NCBI RefSeq assembly: GCF_938029845.1
Contig: NZ_CALHGG010000058.1
Span: 1 to 5,606, forward strand
Direction of reading: 5' to 3'
DNA length: 5,606 bases
Source: an uncultured Capnocytophaga sp.
GTDB lineage: Bacteria; Bacteroidota; Bacteroidia; Flavobacteriales; Flavobacteriaceae
Of the stretch, positions 1 through 5,606 are shown one piece after another. The first letter of the stretch is position 1; each line of letters opens with the position of its first letter. A program made the position numbers and the translations under genes. The notes beneath the pieces were generated by a model, which saw nothing but the letters and a program-made list of their open reading frames with translations, ran no database searches and was not told the origin of the DNA.

Positions 1-47
1 AATTTTAGTCTATTTTAATGAACTAGCTCCCTTTCTGAAAGCGGGTG
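1..47 (-). other. Untranslated leader of a gene off the left edge, with a boxA-like element
   Basis: This is the presumed 5' leader downstream of the leftward promoter. On the minus strand it can fold a small hairpin (CTTT at 41-38 with AAAG at 34-31, extended past one bulge by CC/GG). It then carries GTTCATTAAAA (23-13), which matches 8 of 11 positions of the boxA-type sequence GCTCTTTAACA found in rRNA leaders. No start codon with a continuing reading frame is evident. An rRNA operon leader is the preferred reading, but no part of a mature RNA can be seen. Confidence 0.35.
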
Positions 48-110
48 CAAAAGTACTACAACTTTTTGAACTGACAAAATAATTTGTCAGATTTTTTTGA
101 TTATTTTTTT
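41..110 (-). promoter_or_regulatory. Strong leftward sigma-A promoter of Bacteroidota type, possibly for an rRNA or tRNA operon
   Basis: Read on the minus strand, TTTG (78-75), a 19-nt spacer and TACTTTTG (55-48) match the Bacteroidota vegetative consensus TTTG-N19-TAnnTTTG exactly. Two T7 tracts on the plus strand (92-98 and 104-110, centres 12 bp apart) lie upstream of the -33 box, where an UP element or intrinsic bend would act. The transcript should start near position 41-46 and run off the left edge. Its first bases are CACCCGC, a style I associate with stable-RNA leaders in this phylum; that association is from memory. The promoter match is seen directly, while the identity of the downstream gene is inference because it lies outside the window. 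Confidence 0.7.
71..98 (+). terminator. Perfect 8-bp hairpin followed by T7 (terminator shape, plus direction)
   Basis: CTGACAAA (71-78), a 4-nt loop and TTTGTCAG (83-90) form a perfect stem followed by ATTTTTTT. This is the shape of an intrinsic terminator for rightward transcription, although the stem has only three G/C pairs. No rightward gene is seen to its left, and the stem overlaps the -33 box of the leftward promoter. It could instead be an operator, or a block on antisense transcription. In the leftward direction the hairpin is followed by TTCAAAAAG rather than a U-tract, so it is a poor terminator for the ATPase operon. Confidence 0.35.
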
Positions 111-130
111 AAATAGTTGTTTATCAATGC

Positions 131-145
131 TTTTGTTAAACAAAA
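131..145. repeat. 15-bp palindrome TTTTGTT-A-AACAAAA
   Basis: Seven-base arms are perfectly complementary around one central base. The loop is too short for an RNA hairpin, so a protein-binding site is more plausible than a terminator. The region is very AT-rich, however, and such a palindrome can arise by chance. The right half also pairs with TTGTTTA at 117-123 across a 13-nt loop, which is a weak alternative stem. No further support is visible. Confidence 0.3.
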
Positions 146-151
146 AAGTCG

Positions 152-222
152 TGACTCATTAGATAATTGACTCATTAAATCATCTGAAAATTCGAAATTG
201 ACTCATTGACTCATCATCTCAT
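152..222. repeat. Degenerate 8-bp tandem array, unit TGACTCAT
   Basis: Exact units TGACTCAT occur at 152-159, 168-175, 199-206 and 207-214. The stretches between them are diverged units in the same 8-bp register: TAGATAAT (160-167), TAAATCAT (176-183) and CTGAAAAT (184-191). A 7-base unit at 192-198 shifts the phase by one, and CATCTCAT (215-222) ends the array. The last unit lies inside the final codons of the P-type ATPase gene, and its stop codon falls at the junction with the preceding unit. The array is visible directly, but its function is unknown. It is not CRISPR-like, because it has no constant-length spacers and the units are too short. Confidence 0.7.
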
Positions 223-2586
223 TACCTTATTCGCTAATCTATTCGTCATCAAAGTCGTAAAAAGCACTATACTAATAGAGCTAATTGGCATCAGAATTGC
301 CGCTACTACGGGTTCTAAGTTTCCTGTTACGGCAAAGAACGTACCTATACAATTATATAATAAGGAGAGTACAAAACTCATCTTAATCACTTGCATAGTC
401 TTCTTGCTTAGGGCAAGGAAGTGCGGAAGCTTCTCTATCTCAGAGGCCTGTAGGATAGCTTCACAGGCTGGAGAAAAGGTATTGCTGTTTTCTGCCACAG
501 CACAGCCTACTTGGGCTTGCTTGAGGGCACCTGCATCATTCAGCCCATCGCCTAGCATCATTACTTGCTTGCCTTCCTTTTGTAATTGCTCTATATAATG
601 GAGTTTATCGGCAGGACTTTGATTGAAGTGTAGTGATACTTTATCCGAGAGTTGCGCTTGTAAGAAGGCTTTTTCTGCCTCAGTATCCCCTGAAAGCAAC
701 GCTAAGGTATAGCCCTTGGCTTCCAATTCATGGAAAACGGTAAATATATGTTCTCTATAAGGATTCTTAAAAGTATATTTTCCTATTAACTGCCCATTAA
801 TACTCACATATACCGCTGTTTCATCTTTGTTTTCCTTATCCGTTACAAACTTAGCGGAGCCTACCTTTATGCTATCCCCTCCCCAAGTGGCTTCCATACC
901 TTTGCCTATTAGTTCTTGATAATGGTCAAGAGGATGTATATCTACCTGCTTATGGTATTCGTATAGCTGACGAGAAAGGGGATGGTTGGAATTACGCAAT
1001 ACACTCTTGAGCAAGGAAAGTTGTTGGGCATTCATCGTTTGACCTTCATAAGTAATTTCTTGGGTATTACTTTGGGTAATAGTACCTGTTTTGTCAAAGA
1101 TAAGGGTATCTATCCGCGCCATTTGCTCTATGGTTTGGGTATCTTTGAGGTAAAAACGGCGTTTGCCTAAAAGTCTGAGCATATTCCCTAAAGCAAAAGG
1201 AGCTGAAACCGCTAAAGCACAAGGGCAAGCGATGATGAGCACTGCAGTAAAGGCATTGAAAGCTTCAGTAGGGGTACCATAGACTAGCCAAAAAGCTAAG
1301 GTCAAAAAAGCAATGAGCAACACAAAGAAAGTAAAATACTGACTTATCCTATCGGTAAGGGTCTTGATCCCCTCATTCTTATTCTTATGGAAGGATTCTT
1401 GACTCCATAGCTGGGTAAGGTAGCTTTGGGAAACGGTTTTAGTGGCTTCTATCTCTATAGCCGCTCCTTTATGTCGACCTCCTGCAAAGAGTTTGTCCCC
1501 ACTGTTCTTCTCTGTCCATTTGGATTCACCTGTTACAAAGCTGTAATCTATCTGCCCCACCCCACGAATAAGCACGGCATCTACGGGTATGAGCTCTTCA
1601 TTGCGAATCAGTAAGTGGTCACCCTCCTTGATATCATATACTTGGATACTCTCTTCCTGCTCTCCTGTGATACGAGTTACCCCTATAGGGAAATAGCTTT
1701 TGTAATCTCGCTCAAAGGAGAGAAAGGAATAGGTGCGTTGCTGAAAAAATTTGCCTATGAGCAGTAAAAACACTAACGAAGCAAGACTATCAAAAAAGCC
1801 CTGTCCCCTACCCGATATAATATCGTAAGTACTGCGGACAAACATAGTGAGAATGCCCAAAGCCAAGGGAATATCAATGGTGAGAAAACGATTGCGAATC
1901 CCCTTATAGGCGGAGACAAAGTAGTCAGTAGCCGCATAGAACATTATAGGTAGAGAGAAAGCAAACATCAGCCAACGGAAGAAATCCTTATATCGATTAA
2001 ACCAAAATTCGTTGTCTTCAAAGAACCCAGGGAAGGACAACAGCCCAATATTTCCAAAGGCAAAACCCGCCACCCCCAACTTGTATAGTAGTTGCTTTTG
2101 TCCCTTCTTGTCCTTCTTCTGAGAATAATCGTCCAAACTTATATAAGGAGCATAGCCTATTTTGGATAGAAGTATCACCAACTCTTTCAGAGTGATTTTG
2201 TCTTTTAGGTAACTAATGCGTACCGTCTTTTTAGGAAAATCAACTAAGGCATGTATCACACCTTCGTGTAATCTCTGTAAATTCTCCAACACCCAGATAC
2301 ACGAACTACAATGAATATGAGGAATATATAAAGAGACGATTTGTGTATTCCCCTCGTCAAACTCCAGCAAGTTGGCTACAATCTGGGGATTGTCTAAGAA
2401 ATGGTACTTCTCCCCTGCCTCTTCAGGACGTGCCCCAGGGGTTTGCTCGTAGGTATAATATTTGTCTAATTTATTAGTAGATAGGATTTCATAGACCGTC
2501 TGACACCCCTGACAACAAAAATGTTTATCGTCAAATACAATAGGGTGCTTAGGATCACAATTATTTCCACAGTGATAACAAGTCAT
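214..2586 (-). CDS. ccoI: CcoI/FixI-type copper-translocating P1B-ATPase
   Basis: This 790-residue inner-membrane ATPase is predicted to move copper out of the cytoplasm for the CuB site of cbb3-type cytochrome oxidase. An N-terminal cysteine-rich domain (Cys3, 6, 10, 24, 25, 28) is followed by an HMA domain with CSSC (93-96). About eight membrane helices follow, near 167-188, 204-222, 236-252, 266-282, 415-436, 441-470, 733-752 and 755-778. Catalytic motifs are intact: TGES (352-355), CPC (454-456), DKTGT with phosphorylated Asp498, HP (535-536) and GDGLND (679-684). YN (744-745) and MPISS (766-770) in the last two helices fit the copper(I) subgroup. Length and the double N-terminal domain match the CcoI/CopA2 branch. 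ATG at 2586 puts the first CxxC at residue 3, so no later start is plausible. It lies 36 bp after the flippase-like gene, probably in its operon. No ccoS or ccoN follows. A general copper exporter is the alternative. Confidence 0.9.
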   Translation of the reverse strand: MTCYHCGNNCDPKHPIVFDDKHFCCQGCQTVYEILSTNKLDKYYTYEQTPGARPEEAGEKYHFLDNPQIVANLLEFDEGNTQIVSLYIPHIHCSSCIWVLENLQRLHEGVIHALVDFPKKTVRISYLKDKITLKELVILLSKIGYAPYISLDDYSQKKDKKGQKQLLYKLGVAGFAFGNIGLLSFPGFFEDNEFWFNRYKDFFRWLMFAFSLPIMFYAATDYFVSAYKGIRNRFLTIDIPLALGILTMFVRSTYDIISGRGQGFFDSLASLVFLLLIGKFFQQRTYSFLSFERDYKSYFPIGVTRITGEQEESIQVYDIKEGDHLLIRNEELIPVDAVLIRGVGQIDYSFVTGESKWTEKNSGDKLFAGGRHKGAAIEIEATKTVSQSYLTQLWSQESFHKNKNEGIKTLTDRISQYFTFFVLLIAFLTLAFWLVYGTPTEAFNAFTAVLIIACPCALAVSAPFALGNMLRLLGKRRFYLKDTQTIEQMARIDTLIFDKTGTITQSNTQEITYEGQTMNAQQLSLLKSVLRNSNHPLSRQLYEYHKQVDIHPLDHYQELIGKGMEATWGGDSIKVGSAKFVTDKENKDETAVYVSINGQLIGKYTFKNPYREHIFTVFHELEAKGYTLALLSGDTEAEKAFLQAQLSDKVSLHFNQSPADKLHYIEQLQKEGKQVMMLGDGLNDAGALKQAQVGCAVAENSNTFSPACEAILQASEIEKLPHFLALSKKTMQVIKMSFVLSLLYNCIGTFFAVTGNLEPVVAAILMPISSISIVLFTTLMTNRLANKVMR

Positions 2587-2590
2587 AATT

Positions 2591-2625
2591 AGTGAATAGT
2601 GAAAAGTGAATAACGAACAGCGCTA
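2591..2625. repeat. 7-bp tandem array (AGTGAAT type) in the gap upstream of ccoI
   Basis: Five consecutive 7-base units are seen: AGTGAAT, AGTGAAA, AGTGAAT, AACGAAC and AGCGCTA, with identity decaying to the right. The array fills nearly the whole 36-bp gap between the two leftward genes and touches the stop codon of the flippase-like gene (2623-2625). Read on the minus strand it is a run of TTCACTA-type units ending about 4 bases before the ATPase start codon. It therefore forms the entire translation-initiation leader of that gene. There is no Shine-Dalgarno motif, which is usual in Bacteroidota. Confidence 0.7.
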
Positions 2626-3612
2626 TAGTCTGACTACTGACCGCTGACCTCTATTGATGAGGGGTAAAAGTAAAAAGGACAATCCTCCGAAAAGAACAAT
2701 CATCAAGAACTGAGCTATCCATATCACCCAGCCTAGGGCTGTACCTACCGTCTCGGCTACACCAAAAAGCAATAACACTTTGGCTATAAAAAGCGGATAA
2801 GCACCTAAACCCCCATTGGTAAAGACAATGGCAAAACTCCCAATAACAAAAGCAGTAAGCACTTGTATAAGTGACAAATCCTTAGTTTGTTCCATGGAGA
2901 AAAACACTACATAGAACATCAAAAAGTACATAAGCCAAATAAATACAGTATGAGCTATAAACTGCCATTTCTTCTTTAGGTGAGCAATGGAAAATATCCC
3001 TTCTTTGATACCTGAGAGCAATTTGCGGATTTTCTGTGCTATGGAAGAGGTAGAGCGGTAAATCCAGTAGAGAAAAGCTACAAACACAAGCCCCAAGACC
3101 AAGAGTATCACTATAATATAGGAAAAAGTAAAATAGCCTTCTAAAAAGTGCCATACCAGATCAAACTGGAAAACAAACACTACTGCAATGAGTAACAATA
3201 AGATACACATATCTATCACCCGCTCAGTAAGTATCGTACCAAAGGACTTGTCAAAAGGTACTTTGTCGTACCTATTGATAATCAAGGCACGAGAGACTTC
3301 TCCTGACCGAGGTATAGTGAGGTTCAACAAATACCCAATAAACACAGCCAAGACAAGGTTATATCGTTTTGGAAAATAATGCATAGAGGCTAAGGTATAT
3401 TGCCAACGTATCCCTCGTGATACATGGCTTAAGAACCCCATTCCTACCGATAACCACAGAAAGGAATAATCAGCCTTAAGGAATTGCTCCTTGATAAGCG
3501 ATAACTCTTGCTCGCTGAACTGGGCAAAGGCATACCAGCATAAGAATATCCCTAATAATAAGGGGAGTACAAGTTGTAAAGTCTTCTTCAGGTAGTTTTT
3601 GCTTGTTGCCAT
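2623..3612 (-). CDS. Flippase-like integral membrane protein, LPG_synthase_TM / UPF0104 family
   Basis: This 329-residue polytopic protein belongs to the family named after the membrane domain of lysylphosphatidylglycerol synthase (MprF), also seen in YbhN-like proteins. It lacks any soluble aminoacyl-transfer domain, so it is not an LPG synthase; members are thought to be lipid flippases or transporters, and its substrate is unknown. Family motifs are RGIRW (66-70), NLTIPRSGEVSRA (97-109), TERVID (129-134) and NGGLGAYP (266-273). Hydrophobic segments lie near 11-30, 50-64, 85-100, 133-150, 163-185, 215-238, 248-265, 270-288 and 292-318. Length is normal for the stand-alone family. ATG at 3612 follows a -7 box by about 20 bp and precedes a lysine-containing start and the first helix. 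The last eight residues (GQRSVVRL) come from a 7-bp repeat array and are probably not conserved. It is the promoter-proximal gene of a probable operon with the ATPase. Confidence 0.87.
   Translation of the reverse strand: MATSKNYLKKTLQLVLPLLLGIFLCWYAFAQFSEQELSLIKEQFLKADYSFLWLSVGMGFLSHVSRGIRWQYTLASMHYFPKRYNLVLAVFIGYLLNLTIPRSGEVSRALIINRYDKVPFDKSFGTILTERVIDMCILLLLIAVVFVFQFDLVWHFLEGYFTFSYIIVILLVLGLVFVAFLYWIYRSTSSIAQKIRKLLSGIKEGIFSIAHLKKKWQFIAHTVFIWLMYFLMFYVVFFSMEQTKDLSLIQVLTAFVIGSFAIVFTNGGLGAYPLFIAKVLLLFGVAETVGTALGWVIWIAQFLMIVLFGGLSFLLLPLINRGQRSVVRL
2630..2657. repeat. 7-bp tandem array (CTGACCG type) inside the 3' end of the flippase-like gene
   Basis: Four consecutive units are seen: CTGACTA (2630-2636), CTGACCG (2637-2643), CTGACCT (2644-2650) and the diverged CTATTGA (2651-2657). 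The array starts 4 bp after the AGTGAAT-type array ends, so together they form a composite of about 67 bp with the same period but different units. It is translated as the extreme C-terminus of the flippase-like protein. Confidence 0.65.
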
Positions 3613-3625
3613 AACATATCAGTTT

Positions 3626-3663
3626 CGGGCGACAAAGATAGTGAATTATTTACAAATAGGCAG
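3626..3663 (-). promoter_or_regulatory. Leftward promoter of the flippase-like / ccoI operon
   Basis: On the minus strand TATCTTTG (3640-3633) is a perfect TAnnTTTG -7 box. Twenty nucleotides upstream lies CTG (3663-3661), a weak version of the -33 TTG. Transcription should start near 3626-3628, leaving a leader of about 15 nt before the ATG at 3612. The gap ahead of ccoI contains no comparable promoter, so this one probably serves both genes. Confidence 0.55.
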
Positions 3664-3721
3664 TCATTTGTGCTAATCGTTGTAGAACTTAAATTCCTCT
3701 ATAATAAAATCGCCTCATATC

Positions 3722-3752
3722 TTGCACTTTTCAAAATTAATGAGTATTTTTG
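3722..3752 (+). promoter_or_regulatory. Rightward promoter of aspS
   Basis: TTG (3722-3724), a 20-nt spacer and TATTTTTG (3745-3752) fit the Bacteroidota -33/-7 consensus, with a perfect -7 box. The expected start near 3757-3760 gives a leader of about 18 nt. That leader consists of two 10-nt halves, each beginning TTATTA (3757-3766 and 3767-3776), and is A-rich next to the ATG with no Shine-Dalgarno motif. I see no T-box or attenuator, and the leader is too short to hold one. Confidence 0.7.
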
Positions 3753-3776
3753 CAGGTTATTAGAAGTTATTAAAAA

Positions 3777-5525
3777 ATGTATAGAACACATACTTGTGGT
3801 GCGCTTAACAGCGCTCACCTCAGCGAACAAGTAACCCTTAGCGGTTGGGTACAACGTATCCGTAATAAGGGCTTTATGATCTGGATAGACCTGCGTGACC
3901 GCTATGGTATCACCCAGCTAATCTTTGATGAAGAACGTACCGACAAAACCGTATTCGAACAAGCCAAAACCCTCTCTCGTGAGGATGTAATTCAGATACA
4001 AGGTGCTGTCATCAAGCGTGAAGCTATTAATGCAAATATTCCTACGGGGGAAATAGAAATTCTCGTTACGGCACTCACCCTGCTCAACCACTCAGAAGTA
4101 CCTCCTTTTACCATTGAAGACAATACAGACGGCGGCGAAGATCTCCGTATGAAGTACCGCTACCTTGATATCCGTCGTACGCCTGTACGTGAAAACCTTA
4201 TCTTCCGGCATAAGGTAGGCATGATTGTGCGTAACTACCTTTCTGGACAAGGGTTTATTGAGGTAGAAACACCTGTGTTGATTAAATCGACTCCAGAGGG
4301 AGCTCGTGACTTTGTGGTACCTAGCCGTATGAATGCTGGGGAGTTCTACGCCTTGCCCCAATCCCCACAAACTTTCAAACAGCTACTTATGGTGGGGGGG
4401 CTTGATAAATACTTCCAAATCGTAAAATGTTTCCGCGACGAAGACCTCCGTGCTGACCGCCAACCTGAATTTACTCAGATAGACTGTGAGATGTCATTTG
4501 TAGAACAAGAGGATATTATCCAAACCTTTGAGGGCTTGGCAAAGCACTTGCTCAAAGAACTCAAAGGATTAGAGTTTGGTGCTTTCCCTCGTATGACCTA
4601 CGCTGAGGCTATGAAAACTTATGGCAACGACAAACCCGATATCCGCTTTGGAATGAAGTTTGGTGAGCTTAATGACCTTGCTCAACACCGCGATTTTAAG
4701 GTATTCAACGAAGCTGAATTGGTGGTAGGTATTGCCGTACCTGGTGCTAATAGCTACACCCGCAAGGAAATTGATGCCTTGGTAGAATGGGTAAAACGTC
4801 CACAAATAGGCGCTTCAGGCTTGGTATATGTAAAATGCAATGAAGACGGCACTTTCAAATCATCTGTAGATAAGTTCTACAACGAGGACGACCTCAAGGC
4901 GTGGGCAGAGCGCACAGGAGCCAAAGCAGGCGATCTTATCTGTATCCTCTCAGGCAAAGCCAACAAAGTACGCGGGCAACTCAGCGCCCTCCGTATGGAA
5001 CTGGCCGAGCGTCTGGGCTTGCGCAATCCCGATGTATATGCCCCATTATGGGTAGTAGACTTTCCCCTGCTTGAGTGGAATGAAGAGGAAAATCGCTTCT
5101 TTGCGATGCACCACCCTTTCACCTCGCCTAAGCCTGAGGATATTCCTTTGCTCGACACCGACCCAGGAGCTGTACGTGCCAATGCTTACGACCTTGTACT
5201 CAATGGCAACGAAGTAGGTGGTGGGTCTATACGTATCTTTGACCGCGAATTACAAGCCAAGATGTTTGCCCTACTCGGCTTTACCCCTGAGCAGGCACAA
5301 GCACAATTTGGCTTCTTAATGAATGCCTTCCGCTATGGCGCTCCTCCTCATGGTGGTTTAGCGTTCGGCTTTGACCGATTGGTAGCACTGCTTGGCGGAC
5401 AAGAAACTATACGTGACTTTATCGCCTTCCCTAAGAACAACAGCGGCCGCGATGTGATGATTGATGCCCCTTCTCCTATTGATGAGGCACAACTTAAGGA
5501 GCTGCATATTGAATTAGCAAATTAG
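3777..5525 (+). CDS. aspS: Aspartyl-tRNA synthetase, bacterial type, class IIb
   Basis: This 582-residue cytoplasmic enzyme charges tRNA-Asp with aspartate using ATP. The N-terminal OB-fold anticodon-binding domain covers about residues 1-105 and opens with a typical YRTHTCG stretch. The class II catalytic core follows. Motif 1 lies around 159-179, [10 protein letters not shown] at 195-204, and motif 2 is [16 protein letters not shown] (219-234). A bacterial-type GAD insertion spans about 290-405. HHPFTSP (445-451), [12 protein letters not shown] (476-487) and motif 3 [10 protein letters not shown] (526-535) complete the site. Length is typical of bacterial AspRS and no key motif is missing. 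ATG at 3777 is the natural start because it gives the canonical N-terminus and sits just downstream of the promoter. The residue aligned with the specificity position of the anticodon-binding domain is Lys31, so strict tRNA-Asp specificity cannot be settled from sequence alone. It is divergent from the flippase-like gene and probably co-transcribed with the dioxygenase gene after it. Confidence 0.97.
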   Translation: MYRTHTCGALNSAHLSEQVTLSGWVQRIRNKGFMIWIDLRDRYGITQLIFDEERTDKTVFEQAKTLSREDVIQIQGAVIKREAINANIPTGEIEILVTALTLLNHSEVPPFTIEDNTDGGEDLRMKYRYLDIRRTPVRENLIFRHKVGMIVRNYLSGQGFIEVETPVLIKSTPEGARDFVVPSRMNAGEFYALPQSPQTFKQLLMVGGLDKYFQIVKCFRDEDLRADRQPEFTQIDCEMSFVEQEDIIQTFEGLAKHLLKELKGLEFGAFPRMTYAEAMKTYGNDKPDIRFGMKFGELNDLAQHRDFKVFNEAELVVGIAVPGANSYTRKEIDALVEWVKRPQIGASGLVYVKCNEDGTFKSSVDKFYNEDDLKAWAERTGAKAGDLICILSGKANKVRGQLSALRMELAERLGLRNPDVYAPLWVVDFPLLEWNEEENRFFAMHHPFTSPKPEDIPLLDTDPGAVRANAYDLVLNGNEVGGGSIRIFDRELQAKMFALLGFTPEQAQAQFGFLMNAFRYGAPPHGGLAFGFDRLVALLGGQETIRDFIAFPKNNSGRDVMIDAPSPIDEAQLKELHIELAN

Positions 5526-5542
5526 AAATTGAAATTCTCTTA

Positions 5543-5606
5543 ATGACCAAAAAAATCCCAGCTCTATTTGTAGGACACGGCAATCCAATGAACGCTCTTG
5601 ATGAGC
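5543..5606 (+). CDS. ygiD: YgiD-like 4,5-DOPA extradiol dioxygenase family protein (N-terminal fragment)
   Basis: Only the first 21 codons are in the window, and the frame is open to the right edge. The visible residues include PALFVGHGNPMNAL, close to the conserved N-terminus of the YgiD / LigB-type class III extradiol dioxygenase family. In that family the GHG histidine (His12 here) is a metal ligand. Characterised relatives open catechol rings such as that of L-DOPA, but the natural substrate in most bacteria is unknown. The ATG at 5543 lies 17 bp after the aspS stop with no promoter or terminator between, so translation from the aspS transcript is likely. The family call rests on a short stretch, but one with a very characteristic motif. 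Confidence 0.75.
   Translation, partial: MTKKIPALFVGHGNPMNALDE

Noticed and set aside
117..143. Weak stem TTGTTTA / TAAACAA as a leftward terminator for ccoI
   Set aside because: The stem has 7 mostly A/T pairs and a 13-nt loop, and the leftward downstream sequence is A-rich, not U-rich.
152..222. Possible CRISPR array from the repeated TGACTCAT units
   Set aside because: The units are only 8 bp, contiguous or in register without unique spacers, and no cas gene is present.
206..598. A 130-codon plus-strand open frame opposite the 3' end of the ATPase gene
   Set aside because: It is antisense to an intact, motif-rich gene, has no promoter at its start and encodes no recognisable domain.
2882..3154. 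A 90-codon frame on the minus strand inside the flippase-like gene
   Set aside because: It overlaps conserved coding sequence in another frame of the same strand and resembles no family.
2623..3612. Annotation of the flippase-like protein as MprF, lysylphosphatidylglycerol synthase
   Set aside because: The protein has only the membrane domain; the large soluble aminoacyl-transfer domain of MprF is absent.
3588..3617. A 9-codon upstream frame whose ATG lies 5 bp before the flippase-like start, overlapping it out of frame
   Set aside because: It is too short and too easily produced by chance in a TATGTTATG context; nothing supports regulation by it.
4877..5182. A 101-codon minus-strand frame (and others at 4092-4370 and 4569-4805) opposite aspS
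   Set aside because: These are antisense shadows of a highly conserved housekeeping gene, with no start signals or family resemblance.

Overview
The window looks like chromosomal DNA from a member of Bacteroidota, probably Flavobacteriia; Capnocytophaga is a guess made from memory of its style of intergenic repeats. The reasons are promoters that fit the phylum's -33 TTTG / -7 TAnnTTTG pattern, A-rich start regions without a Shine-Dalgarno sequence, moderate-to-low GC content, and the sequence style of the encoded proteins.

Layout. Positions 1-213 hold no gene. They contain a well-formed leftward promoter (-7 at 48-55, -33 at 75-78, two T7 tracts behind it) with a leader running off the left edge, a palindrome, and a degenerate 8-bp repeat array. 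Next come two leftward genes, probably one operon. The promoter-proximal gene (2623-3612) encodes a flippase-like LPG_synthase_TM (UPF0104) membrane protein. The distal gene (214-2586) encodes a CcoI/FixI-type copper P1B-ATPase. A 36-bp gap built largely of 7-bp repeats separates them. A 164-bp divergent intergenic region (3613-3776) carries a promoter for each direction. To the right, aspS (3777-5525) encodes a full-length bacterial-type aspartyl-tRNA synthetase. The first 21 codons of a YgiD-like extradiol dioxygenase gene start 17 bp after its stop and run off the right edge.

How the genes work together. The ATPase is expected to supply copper for cytochrome oxidase assembly, but ccoS and ccoN, its usual downstream partners, are not in the window. 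The flippase-like protein has no visible functional link to it beyond co-transcription. aspS is a housekeeping gene, and the dioxygenase gene is probably a passenger on its transcript.

I see no defence system, mobile element, CRISPR array or obviously new multi-gene system. The most unusual content is non-coding. Short-period repeat arrays sit at the 3' ends of both leftward genes; one encodes a protein tail and one forms the leader of the next gene. The other notable item is the strong, stable-RNA-like leftward promoter at the left edge.
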